Positions 16,752-25,938 are shown, counted from the stretch's first letter. The stretch: 64,000 bases of DNA from Thermatribacter velox (GCF_038396615.1 NZ_CP121689.1:310001-374000), one strand, 5' to 3'. The notes: a model not told the origin generated them from the sequence alone. Program-made: numbers and translations.

Positions 16752-17882
16752 TTAGGAGCGGATGTGCAAGATCTCTTTTATCCTCTGAGCTTTGCGGATT
16801 GCGGCTTCTAAATCAGTATCTACGATGGTGACATGCCCCATTTTGCGAAAAGGACGAACTTGCGCTTTGCCGTAAAAGTGGAAAGATACCCCTTTTATGG
16901 CCATGGCTTCTTCAAGCCCCTCAACGACCGGAACTCCTTCCGCTCCTTTTTCTCCTAAGAGATTCACCATTACCGCAGGTACAAGAAGCTGGGTTGAACC
17001 AAGTGGTAATCCGCAGATTGCCCGCAAGTGCTGTTCGAACTGAGAAGTAACACAGGCCTCAATTGTGAAGTGGCCGGAGTTGTGAGGACGAGGTGCTATT
17101 TCGTTTACCAGGAGCTTGCCGCTTTGGTCGAGAAACATTTCTACTGCGAAAACGCCCACTCCCTGAAGGAGAGTCACACATTTCTGGGCGATTTCCTGTG
17201 CTTTTTGGGCTGTTTCTTCAGAAATCCGTGCGGGGGCGAAAACCTGGTCGCATATATGGTTTGCCGTGTGAAAAACCATTTCCACTACCGGGTAAGCTAC
17301 TGTCTCTCCTGAACGGCTTCGGGCCACAATCACTGCAAGCTCTTTTTCTATGGTAACCAGCTCTTCCATAAAGGCCTCTTTTTGGGGTAGGGAAGCCAGG
17401 TCCTCTGCTTTTTCTATTTTTGCCACACCTTTGCCGTCGTATCCCCCAAAGCGAGCTTTCCATATGGCAGGGCTTCCTAACTCCCGGAGTGCTTTGTGGC
17501 TTACTTCGGGCAAAAAACGTGGTACAGGTATGCCTCCTCTGGATAGGGTTTCTTTCTGCCGCAGTTTATCCTGAATGATTTCCAAGAGCTCAGGCGAAGG
17601 AAAGACTTTTCGACGTAAGCTTTCTTCTTTTAAAGCCTGAGTATTTACGTGCTCAATATCGTAAGTGGCAACGTCGCTCTCTTCCACAAGCGTTTTTAAG
17701 GCTTCAGGGTTGTAGAAATCGGCTACTATCTGTCGGTCAGCAAGTTGTCCAGCAGGAGAAGAAGGAGTGGGGTCAAGCACGCCAACCCAGAAGCCCATTT
17801 TTTTGGCTTCCTGGGTCATCATTTTGGCCAGCTGTCCCCCTCCAATTATGCCGATTTTGAAGAAGGGGTATTTGCGCTGCAT
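16752..17882 (-). CDS. purK: N5-carboxyaminoimidazole ribonucleotide synthase PurK
   Basis: A 376-residue ATP-grasp enzyme that carboxylates aminoimidazole ribonucleotide in purine synthesis, using ATP and bicarbonate. The N-terminal IGIIGGGQLAKMM, the central AIWKARFGGYDGKG and the C-terminal ... LVNEIAPRPHNSGHFT are all PurK hallmarks. The next enzyme, PurE, is usually encoded beside it but is not found here. The start codon has AGGAG 12 bases upstream, a somewhat long spacing. Confidence 0.94.
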   Translation of the reverse strand: MQRKYPFFKIGIIGGGQLAKMMTQEAKKMGFWVGVLDPTPSSPAGQLADRQIVADFYNPEALKTLVEESDVATYDIEHVNTQALKEESLRRKVFPSPELLEIIQDKLRQKETLSRGGIPVPRFLPEVSHKALRELGSPAIWKARFGGYDGKGVAKIEKAEDLASLPQKEAFMEELVTIEKELAVIVARSRSGETVAYPVVEMVFHTANHICDQVFAPARISEETAQKAQEIAQKCVTLLQGVGVFAVEMFLDQSGKLLVNEIAPRPHNSGHFTIEACVTSQFEQHLRAICGLPLGSTQLLVPAVMVNLLGEKGAEGVPVVEGLEEAMAIKGVSFHFYGKAQVRPFRKMGHVTIVDTDLEAAIRKAQRIKEILHIRS

Positions 17883-17935
17883 GGGTTATGGCGTCACTCC
17901 TCTTTTTGAGGGCTATTTTAACACGAGGTGGCAGG

Positions 17936-17965
17936 AAATAAAAAAGGGGCTTTGAAAGCCCCTTT
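17936..17965 (-). terminator. terminator of the zinc-dehydrogenase gene
   Basis: On the minus strand AAAGGGGC (17958-17965) pairs with GCCCCTTT (17943-17950) around a 7-nt loop and is followed by TTTTATTT. It lies 40 bp after the stop codon of the dehydrogenase and before purK. Confidence 0.88.
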
Positions 17966-18004
17966 GGATTGGGAGGAAGGTTAAGCAAAAACTATCGAGG
18001 TTTT

Positions 18005-19108
18005 CTATGGCTTCAATACTACTCGAATGGCATCCTCTCCCTTTTCGGCAACTTCCATGGCCTTTTTGAATTCATCCAACGGGAATTCATGAGTGATAAT
18101 TTCGTCTGCTTTAACGGTTCCTTCTTTGAGAAGCCGTATAGCAGTGGGGTAGGTGTAGGGACTGAGGTGTGCTCCTCGAATGTCGATTTCCTTTACATCT
18201 CCAATGATGCTCCAATCCACAGTGGTAGGTTCTGAAAATACGCTGAATTCCACATAGCGACCCAGCTTACGAATCATATCCAGGCCCTGAATGACCCCTT
18301 TGGGGTGACCGCTGGCGTGGATGTATACATCACAACCGTAACCGTCGGTAAGCTCTTTAACCTTAGCTACCACATCTTCTCTGGCAGGGTTTAACACCAG
18401 GTCGGCACCCAGTTTCTGAGCCAGTTCCAGACGTTTTTCTTTGATGTCAATTCCAATGAGTAGTTTGGGGTTTTTAATGCGGGCCACCTGCAGCATGCCC
18501 AGACCCAGAGCACCCAGGCCGGCAATGACCACCACATCTTCAAGTTGAATATCGGCTCGCTCTACGGCATGAATGGCACAGGCCAGAGGTTCCACATAGG
18601 CAGCTGCCTCAAGTGGGAAGTCTTCAGGCAATTTCCAGTTCAGGGCATTCTTAGGGAGCCGGACATACTCTGCAAAGGCACCATCAGCTTCACCCCGGAA
18701 AAAGCCATAGATATAGTGCACCTGGCACATCCAGTATTCTCCACGTTTGCAGAAGCGGCACTGACCGCAGGGCACAATCTGCTCAGAGACTGCCCAGTCT
18801 CCCAAGGAAAGACCGTATTTTTCGGAAGCTCCTTCACCAAGGGCTACTACCTGTCCATAGAATTCATGGCCGGGTACCACTGGAGGGCGAATGTAAGCGG
18901 GCTGTCCATCTCCACCCCAGATCCTTTTAGCGCCGTGAAAAGTCTTTATGTCTCCAGCGCATATGCCGCAGCCCCCAACCTTGAGTAGTACTTCGCCAGG
19001 TCCAATTTCGGGAACATCCACTTCCTCCAAACGAAAATCTCCCGGTGCATAATCGACCACTGCCTTCATCTTTTTAGGAAGCTCGAACAGAGTTTCTACC
19101 TTAGACAT
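18005..19108 (-). CDS. zinc-dependent medium-chain dehydrogenase, sugar/polyol type
   Basis: A 367-residue MDR-family alcohol dehydrogenase. Catalytic-zinc residues are in GGCGICAGD and VPGHEF, the structural zinc site is PCGQCRFCKRGEYWMC, and the NAD(P)-binding motif is GLGALGLG. It resembles sorbitol, threonine and threitol/erythritol dehydrogenases, so it probably oxidises a polyol or similar secondary alcohol. The ATG at 19108 is chosen because GGGAGGTG precedes it; the longer frame upstream has no ribosome site. It is transcribed alone, with a terminator after it, and is divergent from a radical SAM gene. Confidence 0.88.
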   Translation of the reverse strand: MSKVETLFELPKKMKAVVDYAPGDFRLEEVDVPEIGPGEVLLKVGGCGICAGDIKTFHGAKRIWGGDGQPAYIRPPVVPGHEFYGQVVALGEGASEKYGLSLGDWAVSEQIVPCGQCRFCKRGEYWMCQVHYIYGFFRGEADGAFAEYVRLPKNALNWKLPEDFPLEAAAYVEPLACAIHAVERADIQLEDVVVIAGLGALGLGMLQVARIKNPKLLIGIDIKEKRLELAQKLGADLVLNPAREDVVAKVKELTDGYGCDVYIHASGHPKGVIQGLDMIRKLGRYVEFSVFSEPTTVDWSIIGDVKEIDIRGAHLSPYTYPTAIRLLKEGTVKADEIITHEFPLDEFKKAMEVAEKGEDAIRVVLKP

Positions 19109-19262
19109 TTTTACACCTCCCGGTAAAAAGCTGACCACTACCATTCTATCTCAATGCGGTGAATTCTGGAAATGAAATTTTTCTCACTCACCCTCTGCAC
19201 TGCCTATAAAGCTTGCTTTTCCTGCTAAAATGATTATAGGAAGCAACGAGGGGGGATGTAAC

Positions 19263-20717
19263 GTGCATCGCGCTTTTATGAATCCTAATAGGGTTCGTAA
19301 ATTTCTCAACTCGAGAGTTGTGCGTTATCTTTTCCGCTGGGCAACTTCTGTGGACCGCCAAGGGCAGGTAAGGCTGGAAAAAATACTGCTTTATTATGGT
19401 AAGAGTAAAAAGGGTCTTTCCTGGATGGAATTATTAACTTTTTTCTGGATTTATCTTGCCATAGAGGTTTTGCGGGTTTTACTGCATTGGAAAAGAGAAT
19501 ATCTCATCCGTGAGATATTTGGCCCGCGCAACATTCGCAGGGCAACCATAAACCTGGCAAGGAGTGTTGCCGAGTATGGCGCCACGCAACCCCAAAAATT
19601 TGCCAGCCCGTTACTTGTGGTCTGGAATTTTACTAATGCATGCAATCTCAAATGCAAACACTGCTACCAGGATGCTGGCCGAAAAACCCGACAGTTAACC
19701 CTTAAAGAGCGTCTGATGGTCATTGATGAACTGGATCGGAACTTTGTGCCGACCCTTGCTTTTTCAGGTGGAGAGCCCCTTTGTGATCCTGAACTTTTTG
19801 AAGTGGCTTCCTATGCGGCTAAAAAAGAAATCTACCTCTCTGTGGCTACTAATGGGACTCTTTTGAGTGAGGATGTGTGCAAAAGACTCTGTGATTGTGG
19901 GGTGAGTTATATTGAGATAAGCCTGGAAAGCGCTGACCCAGAGTTTCATGACCAGTTTCGAGGCATTCCTGGCTTGTGGAAAAGGACCGTGACGGGTATC
20001 GAGAACGCCTTGAAAGCTGGCTTGCTGGTCGGTGTTGCTCCCACCATTACCCGTAGGAATTTTTCCGAGCTTTTACGCTTGTACGAATTTGCCAGGAGCC
20101 TGGGTGTACATCGCTTTTATGTCTTCAACTTTATTCCTACCGGGAGAGGCAAGGACATTTTGCAGTGGGACCTCAGCCCTGAAGAGCGCGAAGAAATGCT
20201 TGACATACTTTACGATTGCTTGATGCAGAAAGAAATTGCAGTGTTCAGTACCAGCCCTCAATTTGGCAGAAAGTGCTTGGAAAAGAATCCCGAAGGGTTG
20301 GTGATAACCGGTCATTACTCTTCTGCTGAAGGCAAGCTGGCCCGAGTTGGAGCGGAGTATGTTGGAGGGTGTGGTGCAGGCAGAGCATACTGTGCTTTTC
20401 AGCCTGATGGAACGGTTACTCCCTGTGTTTTCATGCCCATAGCAGTGGGAAAACTCCTCGAACGTCCCTTTAAAGAAATTTGGGACACTTCTCCGGTGCT
20501 GGTGGCTTTGCGGGAACGTTCTTTGTTTAAAGGGAATTGTGGTGTTTGTGACTACCGTGCAGTATGTGGTGGATGTAGGGCCAGAGCGTATGCTTACTTT
20601 GGTGATTACCTGGGTCCTGATCCGGGTTGCAAGTTCAACGCTTCATACTGGCAGGAGATAGTGAGAGACAGTGAAAAGAGGGAAACCAATATGCAGAGTG
20701 TTGCGGCTTGCAAATGA
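19263..20717 (+). CDS. radical SAM protein with SPASM/twitch-type C-terminus
   Basis: A 484-residue radical SAM enzyme. The [4Fe-4S]/SAM motif is CNLKCKHCYQDAG at about residues 127-139, the Gly-rich motif is FSGGEPL, and the C-terminal cluster-binding region has CGVCDYRAVCGGC. The preceding 120 residues are unusual: basic, with one hydrophobic helix (LLTFFWIYLAIEVLRVLL), which may bring it to the membrane. The GTG at 19263 with GGGGGGATG before it is the likely start. Relatives modify peptides or make cofactors such as tetrapyrroles; no precursor peptide or partner gene was seen next to it, so the substrate is left open. Confidence 0.85.
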   Translation: MHRAFMNPNRVRKFLNSRVVRYLFRWATSVDRQGQVRLEKILLYYGKSKKGLSWMELLTFFWIYLAIEVLRVLLHWKREYLIREIFGPRNIRRATINLARSVAEYGATQPQKFASPLLVVWNFTNACNLKCKHCYQDAGRKTRQLTLKERLMVIDELDRNFVPTLAFSGGEPLCDPELFEVASYAAKKEIYLSVATNGTLLSEDVCKRLCDCGVSYIEISLESADPEFHDQFRGIPGLWKRTVTGIENALKAGLLVGVAPTITRRNFSELLRLYEFARSLGVHRFYVFNFIPTGRGKDILQWDLSPEEREEMLDILYDCLMQKEIAVFSTSPQFGRKCLEKNPEGLVITGHYSSAEGKLARVGAEYVGGCGAGRAYCAFQPDGTVTPCVFMPIAVGKLLERPFKEIWDTSPVLVALRERSLFKGNCGVCDYRAVCGGCRARAYAYFGDYLGPDPGCKFNASYWQEIVRDSEKRETNMQSVAACK

Positions 20718-20807
20718 AGGATTTATTTTTTATACTGCCGCATATGTACGTGCATTCTTTTGGCGGTCACCTTTGCACAGAGAAATGGGTTAAGGATGGT
20801 GTGAGGC

Positions 20808-22340
20808 ATGGGAAAAGGCAGTTTTTACATTACAACACCAATTTACTATGTAAATGATGTTCCTCACATTGGGCACGCCTACACTACCTGTGCTGCAGAT
20901 GTTCTGGCTCGTTATCATCGTTTGTTGGGAGAAGAAGTATTGTTTGCTACTGGTACCGACGAACATGGCCAGAAAATAGAGAAAGCAGCTCTTGAGAAAG
21001 GGATTACTCCTCAGGAGCTGGTGGATCAGGTGGTTGAGCGCTTTCTGGATCTCTGGAAGAAGATGGATATTTCTTACGACGACTTTATCCGCACCACCGA
21101 AGAAAGGCATACCCGCACAGTGGAGGCCTTCTTTTCTCTGCTCAATGAAAAAGGCTACATTTACAAAGGCGACTATGAGGGGTGGTACTGTGTTCCCTGT
21201 GAGACTTTCTGGACTGAGGGGCAGTTGAGCGGGGAACTGATATGTCCTGATTGTGGCCGTCCTCTGGAAAAAGTGAGAGAAGAAACCTATTTCTTTGCCC
21301 TGTCGCGCTTACAGGAGAGGTTGCTCGATTATCTCGAAAGACATCCCTCTTTTGTCATGCCGGAGAGCCGCTATAACGAGGTGGTGAGCTTTGTTCGGAG
21401 TGGTTTGAAAGACCAGAGTATTTCTCGTACTGGTGTAAAATGGGGGGTACCAGTTCCTTCTGATCCCGGACATACCTTTTACGTCTGGTTTGATGCCCTG
21501 GTAAATTACCTTACCGTGGCTGGATTTGGAAGTGATGAGGTAAAGTTTCAAACCTTCTGGCCTCAGGTCAGGCATCTGGTGGGTAAGGATATCTTGCGCT
21601 TTCACGCTGTTCTCTGGCCGGCCATGTTGCTGGCTGCTGAGTTGCCGCTTCCGCAGATGGTTTTTGCTCACGGTTGGTGGACAGTGGAAGGAGAAAAAAT
21701 GTCCAAGTCCAAAGGCAACGTGGTGGACCCAAATGAGGTCATCGAGCGTTACGGTGTGGACCGTTTCCGCTATTTTCTGATGCGTGAAGTAACCTTTGGA
21801 CTGGATGGTGACTTTTCGGAAAAGGCTTTGATAGAGCGTACTAACGCAGATCTTTCCGATAACTTTGGTAATCTGGTTCATCGGACGTCGAGCATGGCCT
21901 GGAAATACCTGGGCGGAAAAGTGAAAAGACCTTCTCTATATCAGGATGAAGAGTGGGAGAAGCTGCTTGCAGAAGTGAAAAGTTCTGTTGCCTTTTATTT
22001 CGAGCGCTTTGGTTTTGCGCAGGTTCTGGAAAGTATCTGGAAGCTGGTACACTTTGGCAACCGCTACATTGACCAAAAGGCACCTTGGAGATTGAACAAA
22101 GATCCCGAAAAGAAAGAGGAGCTTACCAGTATTCTTTATCGTCTTCTGGATTGTGCACGCATTCTTGCTGTGATGGTTTATCCCTTCTGTCCTCGCTCCT
22201 GTAGCAGGCTGTGGAAAGCTCTGGGCCTGGGGGATTTTCCTGGTTTTGACTCCTTTGAACGAGAAGTAAGCTGGGAAAGTGGTCCGGAGGTCTTTAATCT
22301 TGAAAAACCAACTCCCCTTTTCCCGAGAATAGAAAACTGA
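20808..22340 (+). CDS. metG: methionyl-tRNA synthetase
   Basis: A 510-residue class I aminoacyl-tRNA synthetase charging tRNA-Met. The HIGH-type motif is PHIGH (about residue 20), the KMSKS motif is GEKMSKSKG, and one zinc knuckle (CVPC...CPDC) sits in the connective domain. The protein ends after the anticodon-binding helix bundle; the tRNA-binding C-terminal domain found in some MetRS is encoded instead by the next gene. Strong ribosome site AAGGATGGTGAGG. Confidence 0.97.
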   Translation: MGKGSFYITTPIYYVNDVPHIGHAYTTCAADVLARYHRLLGEEVLFATGTDEHGQKIEKAALEKGITPQELVDQVVERFLDLWKKMDISYDDFIRTTEERHTRTVEAFFSLLNEKGYIYKGDYEGWYCVPCETFWTEGQLSGELICPDCGRPLEKVREETYFFALSRLQERLLDYLERHPSFVMPESRYNEVVSFVRSGLKDQSISRTGVKWGVPVPSDPGHTFYVWFDALVNYLTVAGFGSDEVKFQTFWPQVRHLVGKDILRFHAVLWPAMLLAAELPLPQMVFAHGWWTVEGEKMSKSKGNVVDPNEVIERYGVDRFRYFLMREVTFGLDGDFSEKALIERTNADLSDNFGNLVHRTSSMAWKYLGGKVKRPSLYQDEEWEKLLAEVKSSVAFYFERFGFAQVLESIWKLVHFGNRYIDQKAPWRLNKDPEKKEELTSILYRLLDCARILAVMVYPFCPRSCSRLWKALGLGDFPGFDSFEREVSWESGPEVFNLEKPTPLFPRIEN

Positions 22341-22361
22341 CTGAATAGGAGGTTTTGGTAT

Positions 22362-22694
22362 ATGGCTCCCGAAATAAACCTGGAAGATTTTCAGAAAATT
22401 GAATTGCGGGTGGCAGAAGTGCTTGATGTAGAACGCGTGGAGGGCACCAAGGCTCTTTTAAAACTTCGAATTTCTCTGGGTGGGGAAGAAAGGACTCTGG
22501 TTGCTGGCCTTGCGCCGTATTACCGGCCGGAAGAAATAAAAGGGAAAAAAATAATTGTTCTTGCCAACCTGAAACCGGCGACTATCCGGGGAGTGGTTTC
22601 TCAAGGGATGCTGCTTGCTGCTGATGACGGCAAAGGTGGAGTTAGTTTGCTGACCGTGGACCGGGACATTGAGCCGGGAAGCAGGGTGAGATGA
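22362..22694 (+). CDS. tRNA-binding OB-fold protein (MetRS C-terminal/beta type)
   Basis: A 110-residue stand-alone tRNA-binding domain, the fold that forms the C-terminal part of many bacterial MetRS. Typical features are FQKIELRVAEV at the N-terminus and the SQGMLLAA segment. It starts 21 bp after metG behind AGGAGG and overlaps tatD by 4 bp. It most likely acts as a trans partner of the MetRS encoded upstream. Confidence 0.9.
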   Translation: MAPEINLEDFQKIELRVAEVLDVERVEGTKALLKLRISLGGEERTLVAGLAPYYRPEEIKGKKIIVLANLKPATIRGVVSQGMLLAADDGKGGVSLLTVDRDIEPGSRVR

Positions 22695-23485
22695 GTTTCT
22701 GGATTGATATCCATGCTCATCTTGATGATCCCGGCTTTGCAAAGGATATTGAGGAGGTCATAAAAAGAGCGGAAGAAGCGAAAGTAAAAATCATTGTGAG
22801 CAATGCAACGTCTCTGGAATCTGCACTCCAGACGCTTGCCATAGCTGAGTGTTTCCCCGGAGTTTATGCTGCTTTGGGTATTCATCCCCAGGAAATTAAA
22901 GATGTCTTGCCTGATTTCTCAAGACTTGCCGATTATCTCCAACACCCCAAGGTTGTAGCTGTTGGCGAGATTGGGCTTGATTATTACTGGGATAAAAGCC
23001 ATGTTGAGAATCAGAAGCGGGCTTTCCTCACTCAGATTGAGCTGGCACGTACTTATGGTCTACCGGTAATAGTTCATTCTCGAGAGTCAGAGCAAGATGT
23101 GCTCTCCATTCTTGAAATGTATGCCCGGGATATTCCTGTTATCTGGCATTGCTTTTCTGGAGACCGGGAGATTGTTCAGAAACTGTTACCCATGAGAGTT
23201 GGGTTTTCATTTGGAGGTGTACTGACTTTTCCCAAGGCTCATCGAGTTAGAGAAACAGTACTTTCTGTGCCTCGCGAGCGTCTTTTTCTGGAAACCGATG
23301 CACCATATCTGGCTCCTCAAAAAAAACGGGGTAAAAGAAACGAACCTGCTTTTCTGGTTTATACCGCGACCTTTCTCTGTGAACTTCTGGGAATTCCTGT
23401 GGAGGACTTCCAAAACTTACTCATCAGCAATTTCTTTGCTTTTTTTGGACGAGAGAAGTTTTTGGGGGAATTTGGGGAACTTTAA
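22691..23485 (+). CDS. tatD: TatD-family metal-dependent deoxyribonuclease
   Basis: A 264-residue TatD hydrolase. Metal ligands are visible in DIHAHLDD, VGEIGLDYYWD, PVIVHSRES, WHCFSG and LETDAPYL. TatD enzymes are metal-dependent 3'-5' exonucleases linked to DNA repair. It is joined to the preceding gene by an ATGA overlap, as in the common bacterial order metG-tatD-ksgA, here spread over a few more small genes. Confidence 0.94.
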   Translation: MSFWIDIHAHLDDPGFAKDIEEVIKRAEEAKVKIIVSNATSLESALQTLAIAECFPGVYAALGIHPQEIKDVLPDFSRLADYLQHPKVVAVGEIGLDYYWDKSHVENQKRAFLTQIELARTYGLPVIVHSRESEQDVLSILEMYARDIPVIWHCFSGDREIVQKLLPMRVGFSFGGVLTFPKAHRVRETVLSVPRERLFLETDAPYLAPQKKRGKRNEPAFLVYTATFLCELLGIPVEDFQNLLISNFFAFFGREKFLGEFGEL

Positions 23486-23559
23486 AGGTCGACTTCCGTT
23501 ATAATATGATGTAAGGATAGGTTTTAAGAAAGACTACCAAGAGAAGGATGACCGGATCC

Positions 23560-24051
23560 ATGCTGAAGATGAAGGTTCAGGGCTTAATGTTTGACCAGAA
23601 GAACTCCATGGCTGTGGTGGTTCTGGTCGACGAGGAAGAGAAAAGGAGTTTGCCCATTTGGATAGGTCCCTTTGAAGCACAAGCCATTCTTCTGGGGCTC
23701 CAAGAGGTAGCAACTCCTCGCCCTCTTACCCATGATCTGATGGCTTCGGTTATTCGCAGTTTGGGAGCAGAACTTGAGAAAGTTGTGATCACCAAGATTA
23801 TTGATAACACCTTTTATGCGCTCCTTTATCTTAAAGTTGGGGACAAAGAAATTACCGTTGATTCTCGACCCAGCGATGGTATTGCACTCTCTTTACGCAT
23901 GAAGGCACCCATTTACATTTCGGAAGAAATCCGGAGCTCTACTACCCTTGCTGTAGGGGAAATAGATGATAAAGAAATCGAAGAATTCCGTCAATTCCTG
24001 GATAACCTCAAGCCTGAAGACCTGAAGAAGTACCTGGGCTATGGAGAATAA
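23560..24051 (+). CDS. bifunctional nuclease-family protein (DUF151)
   Basis: A 163-residue DUF151 protein: N-terminal MKVQGL, central PIWIGPFEAQAI and SRPSDGIALSLR, all conserved in the family. Some members show DNase and RNase activity, but the cellular role is unsettled. The ATG at 23560 fits the family's usual MLKMKV beginning; the in-frame ATG at 23548 overlaps the AAGGA ribosome site. A TATAAT hexamer at 23500-23505 may give it its own promoter. The C-terminal tail is acidic. It overlaps the next gene by 11 bp. Confidence 0.88.
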   Translation: MLKMKVQGLMFDQKNSMAVVVLVDEEEKRSLPIWIGPFEAQAILLGLQEVATPRPLTHDLMASVIRSLGAELEKVVITKIIDNTFYALLYLKVGDKEITVDSRPSDGIALSLRMKAPIYISEEIRSSTTLAVGEIDDKEIEEFRQFLDNLKPEDLKKYLGYGE

Positions 24052-24523
24052 GCCAATCATTGGAGTTATAGGCACAGCTTCTTCACACGATGCCTCAATT
24101 GTGGAGCTGGCTTTTGAGGTGGGGCGTGAGATAGCACGGCGGGGTGCAGTGTTGCTTTGTGGAGGCTTAGGTGGCGTTATGGAAGCCGCCTGTCGGGGGG
24201 CTAAAAAGGAGGGGGGAATCACCATTGGTATTCTCCCTGGAAGCTCAGTTAGTGAGGCCAATCCTTTTGTAGATTACTGTATTGCTACTGGTCTTGGAGA
24301 AGCCAGGAATTTAATTATTGTTCTTTCTTCTTCAGCTCTTGTGGCCTGTGGAGGTGGTGCAGGCACTTTGAGCGAGATAGCCTTTGCCCTCAAACATGGC
24401 AAACCCCTGGCAGGCTTGCGTACCTGGCAGCTTCGAAATGGGAGTGGGCAGGAGGGCTTTTTCCCTCAGTTTGAAAGTGCCAGGGAAGCTGTTGCCTACC
24501 TTTTTAAACGTCTGGAGGTTTAA
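24041..24523 (+). CDS. TIGR00725/LOG-like Rossmann-fold protein
   Basis: A 160-residue protein of the DprA/LOG-like superfamily. The nucleotide-binding loop appears as VLLCGGLGGVMEAACRGA (family pattern GGxGGxMxA) and the later acidic/Gly motif as CGGGAGTLSEIAFAL. Members bind nucleotides or molybdenum cofactor; the TIGR00725 group has no settled function. It sits between DUF151 and an Asp23 gene in one transcription unit. Confidence 0.83.
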   Translation: MENKPIIGVIGTASSHDASIVELAFEVGREIARRGAVLLCGGLGGVMEAACRGAKKEGGITIGILPGSSVSEANPFVDYCIATGLGEARNLIIVLSSSALVACGGGAGTLSEIAFALKHGKPLAGLRTWQLRNGSGQEGFFPQFESAREAVAYLFKRLEV

Positions 24524-24524
24524 A

Positions 24525-24872
24525 TTGATCGCTGAGTTTGAAAGAGAAGAGGGTGTTACCAGGGTTAGCGTTTCTACCTTGCTCGATATAGTACAGGTAG
24601 CGGCCAAAAAGATTCCAGGAGTTGTCAACGTCCAGATGCCGCGTAATAAAGCAGGGGTGGTAGTTAGGGAACAGCCGCTCAATGCCAGCGATAAAGTACC
24701 TCTTGAAGACGGAGTGTTAGAAATCAACTTGGTTCTCACGCTTCGAGAAGATTGCCAGTTCCACCAGGTTGCCCTCGAAGTGCAGAAAGCAGTATTTGAA
24801 GCGTTAAGAGACTATTTTGGTATTTCTCCTCGACGGGTCAATGTTGGAGTGCAGGAAGTAGTGTGGTCATAG
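24525..24872 (+). CDS. Asp23/Gls24-family protein
   Basis: A 115-residue Asp23-like protein. The start is TTG at 24525, 7 bases after GGAGG and immediately after the previous stop codon. The pattern VSVSTLLDIVQVAAKKIPGV and the later VNVGVQEV match the family. Asp23 proteins are small, membrane-associated envelope-stress proteins in Firmicutes. A second Asp23-like domain is fused to an ATPase in the gene at 29644, so the two products could interact. Confidence 0.78.
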   Translation: MIAEFEREEGVTRVSVSTLLDIVQVAAKKIPGVVNVQMPRNKAGVVVREQPLNASDKVPLEDGVLEINLVLTLREDCQFHQVALEVQKAVFEALRDYFGISPRRVNVGVQEVVWS

Positions 24873-24907
24873 TGGGGTTTTAACATCGTGAAAAGGGGGT
24901 TTTTGCC

Positions 24908-25108
24908 TTGTATAATCCAGAGGGTTTGTGTCAGGTTTGTCGGTACTGTGATGCGGAGATGAAAAAGAAGGGTATTTATCGTTGTTTGCTTGGTGAACAA
25001 AAAGAGCGTACTGCTCCGGTTGAGCGCTGTGATTATTTCTTCCCTGACCACCTTTCTCACACCGAAAAAGAAGGAGATATCGAGAACAGCTCGAAAGCCA
25101 ATCTGTAG
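24908..25108 (+). CDS. small cysteine-rich protein, function unknown
   Basis: A 66-residue reading frame starting at TTG 24908, behind AAAAGGGGG. It carries five cysteines (CQVCRYC, RCLLG, RCDYF) arranged like a small zinc ribbon or Fe-S site, followed by an acidic tail. It fits snugly between the Asp23 gene and ksgA in the same orientation, which supports it being real. I do not recognise the family. Confidence 0.55.
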   Translation: MYNPEGLCQVCRYCDAEMKKKGIYRCLLGEQKERTAPVERCDYFFPDHLSHTEKEGDIENSSKANL

Positions 25109-25114
25109 CTTTTC

Positions 25115-25927
25115 ATGAGTGGTCGCTCCTCTGCCAGGTGGGGCCAGCACTTTCTGATAAATCCCAGCATAAGGGATTTTATCGTTTCCTTAGCGGAACT
25201 CTCTGCAAAAGATGTAATACTGGAAATTGGCGTGGGAACAGGTTTTTTGACTGAAGCCCTTGCCAAAAGTGGTGCCCGAGTAATTGGAATTGAGAAAGAT
25301 CCAAAACTCTTGGAACAAGCGGTGGCGTTGCTTGGCAACTTTGATAACGTTTTTCTCCATTGTTTTGACGTTCTCGAACTTGACCTCGATCTTTTGCTGC
25401 AAAGATTTTCGAAGGACAACATTAAACTGGTGTCCAACTTGCCTTATTATCTTTCGACGGAGATTATAACCAGAGTGCTTTTCTGTAACGTGGACTGGCA
25501 GCTGGCGGTGCTTATGGTTCAGCGTGAATTTGCTGAAAAGACTTTTTTGGGTATTCCACGCAGGAAAAGAGGGCCACTATCGGTGATTGTGCCTTTCATA
25601 GTGGAGGTGCAAGGAATGTGGCCAGTTCCTCGCTCCGCCTTTCGGCCTATGCCCAGAGTTGATTCGGTAATTGTTAAGCTTTGTTTTAAACGGGAGAAAC
25701 TGGATAAGCCTTTGCTCGATAAATTATGGCGGATTGCTCAGTGCCTCTTTGCTGAACGCAGAAAGAAGGTGGGTACGGTTTTGAAAAGGTGCTTTCCACA
25801 GCTGAGTCCGAGAATAATCCTCAACGAACTTGGCCTTGAAAACGCCAGAGCTGAGGACTTATCGCCAGCAGATTGGCTCTCCTTGATCAAAGCACTGCCT
25901 GCTATGGAAAAGGGTTCTGGTGAGTGA
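25115..25927 (+). CDS. ksgA: 16S rRNA dimethyladenosine transferase
   Basis: A 270-residue RsmA/KsgA methyltransferase that dimethylates two adjacent adenosines near the 3' end of 16S rRNA. The SAM-binding motif is ILEIGVGTGFLTE, and the catalytic motif is NLPYYLST. The N-terminal GQHFL is also typical. The ATG at 25115 has no strong ribosome site and lies 6 bp after the previous stop, so translation is probably coupled to the small gene upstream. Confidence 0.95.
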   Translation: MSGRSSARWGQHFLINPSIRDFIVSLAELSAKDVILEIGVGTGFLTEALAKSGARVIGIEKDPKLLEQAVALLGNFDNVFLHCFDVLELDLDLLLQRFSKDNIKLVSNLPYYLSTEIITRVLFCNVDWQLAVLMVQREFAEKTFLGIPRRKRGPLSVIVPFIVEVQGMWPVPRSAFRPMPRVDSVIVKLCFKREKLDKPLLDKLWRIAQCLFAERRKKVGTVLKRCFPQLSPRIILNELGLENARAEDLSPADWLSLIKALPAMEKGSGE

Positions 25928-25928
25928 T

Positions 25929-25938
25929 GTGCTATAAT
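25929..25938 (+). promoter_or_regulatory. extended -10 promoter element of secA
   Basis: TGTGCTATAAT ends at 25938, an extended -10 (TG-N-TATAAT) placed 28 bp before the secA start codon. No convincing -35 hexamer was found. The same TGCTATAAT word occurs in the promoter at 63921-63929. Confidence 0.6.

Noticed and set aside
21309-21881. 190-codon minus-strand frame
   Set aside because: Antisense to metG, with no independent support.
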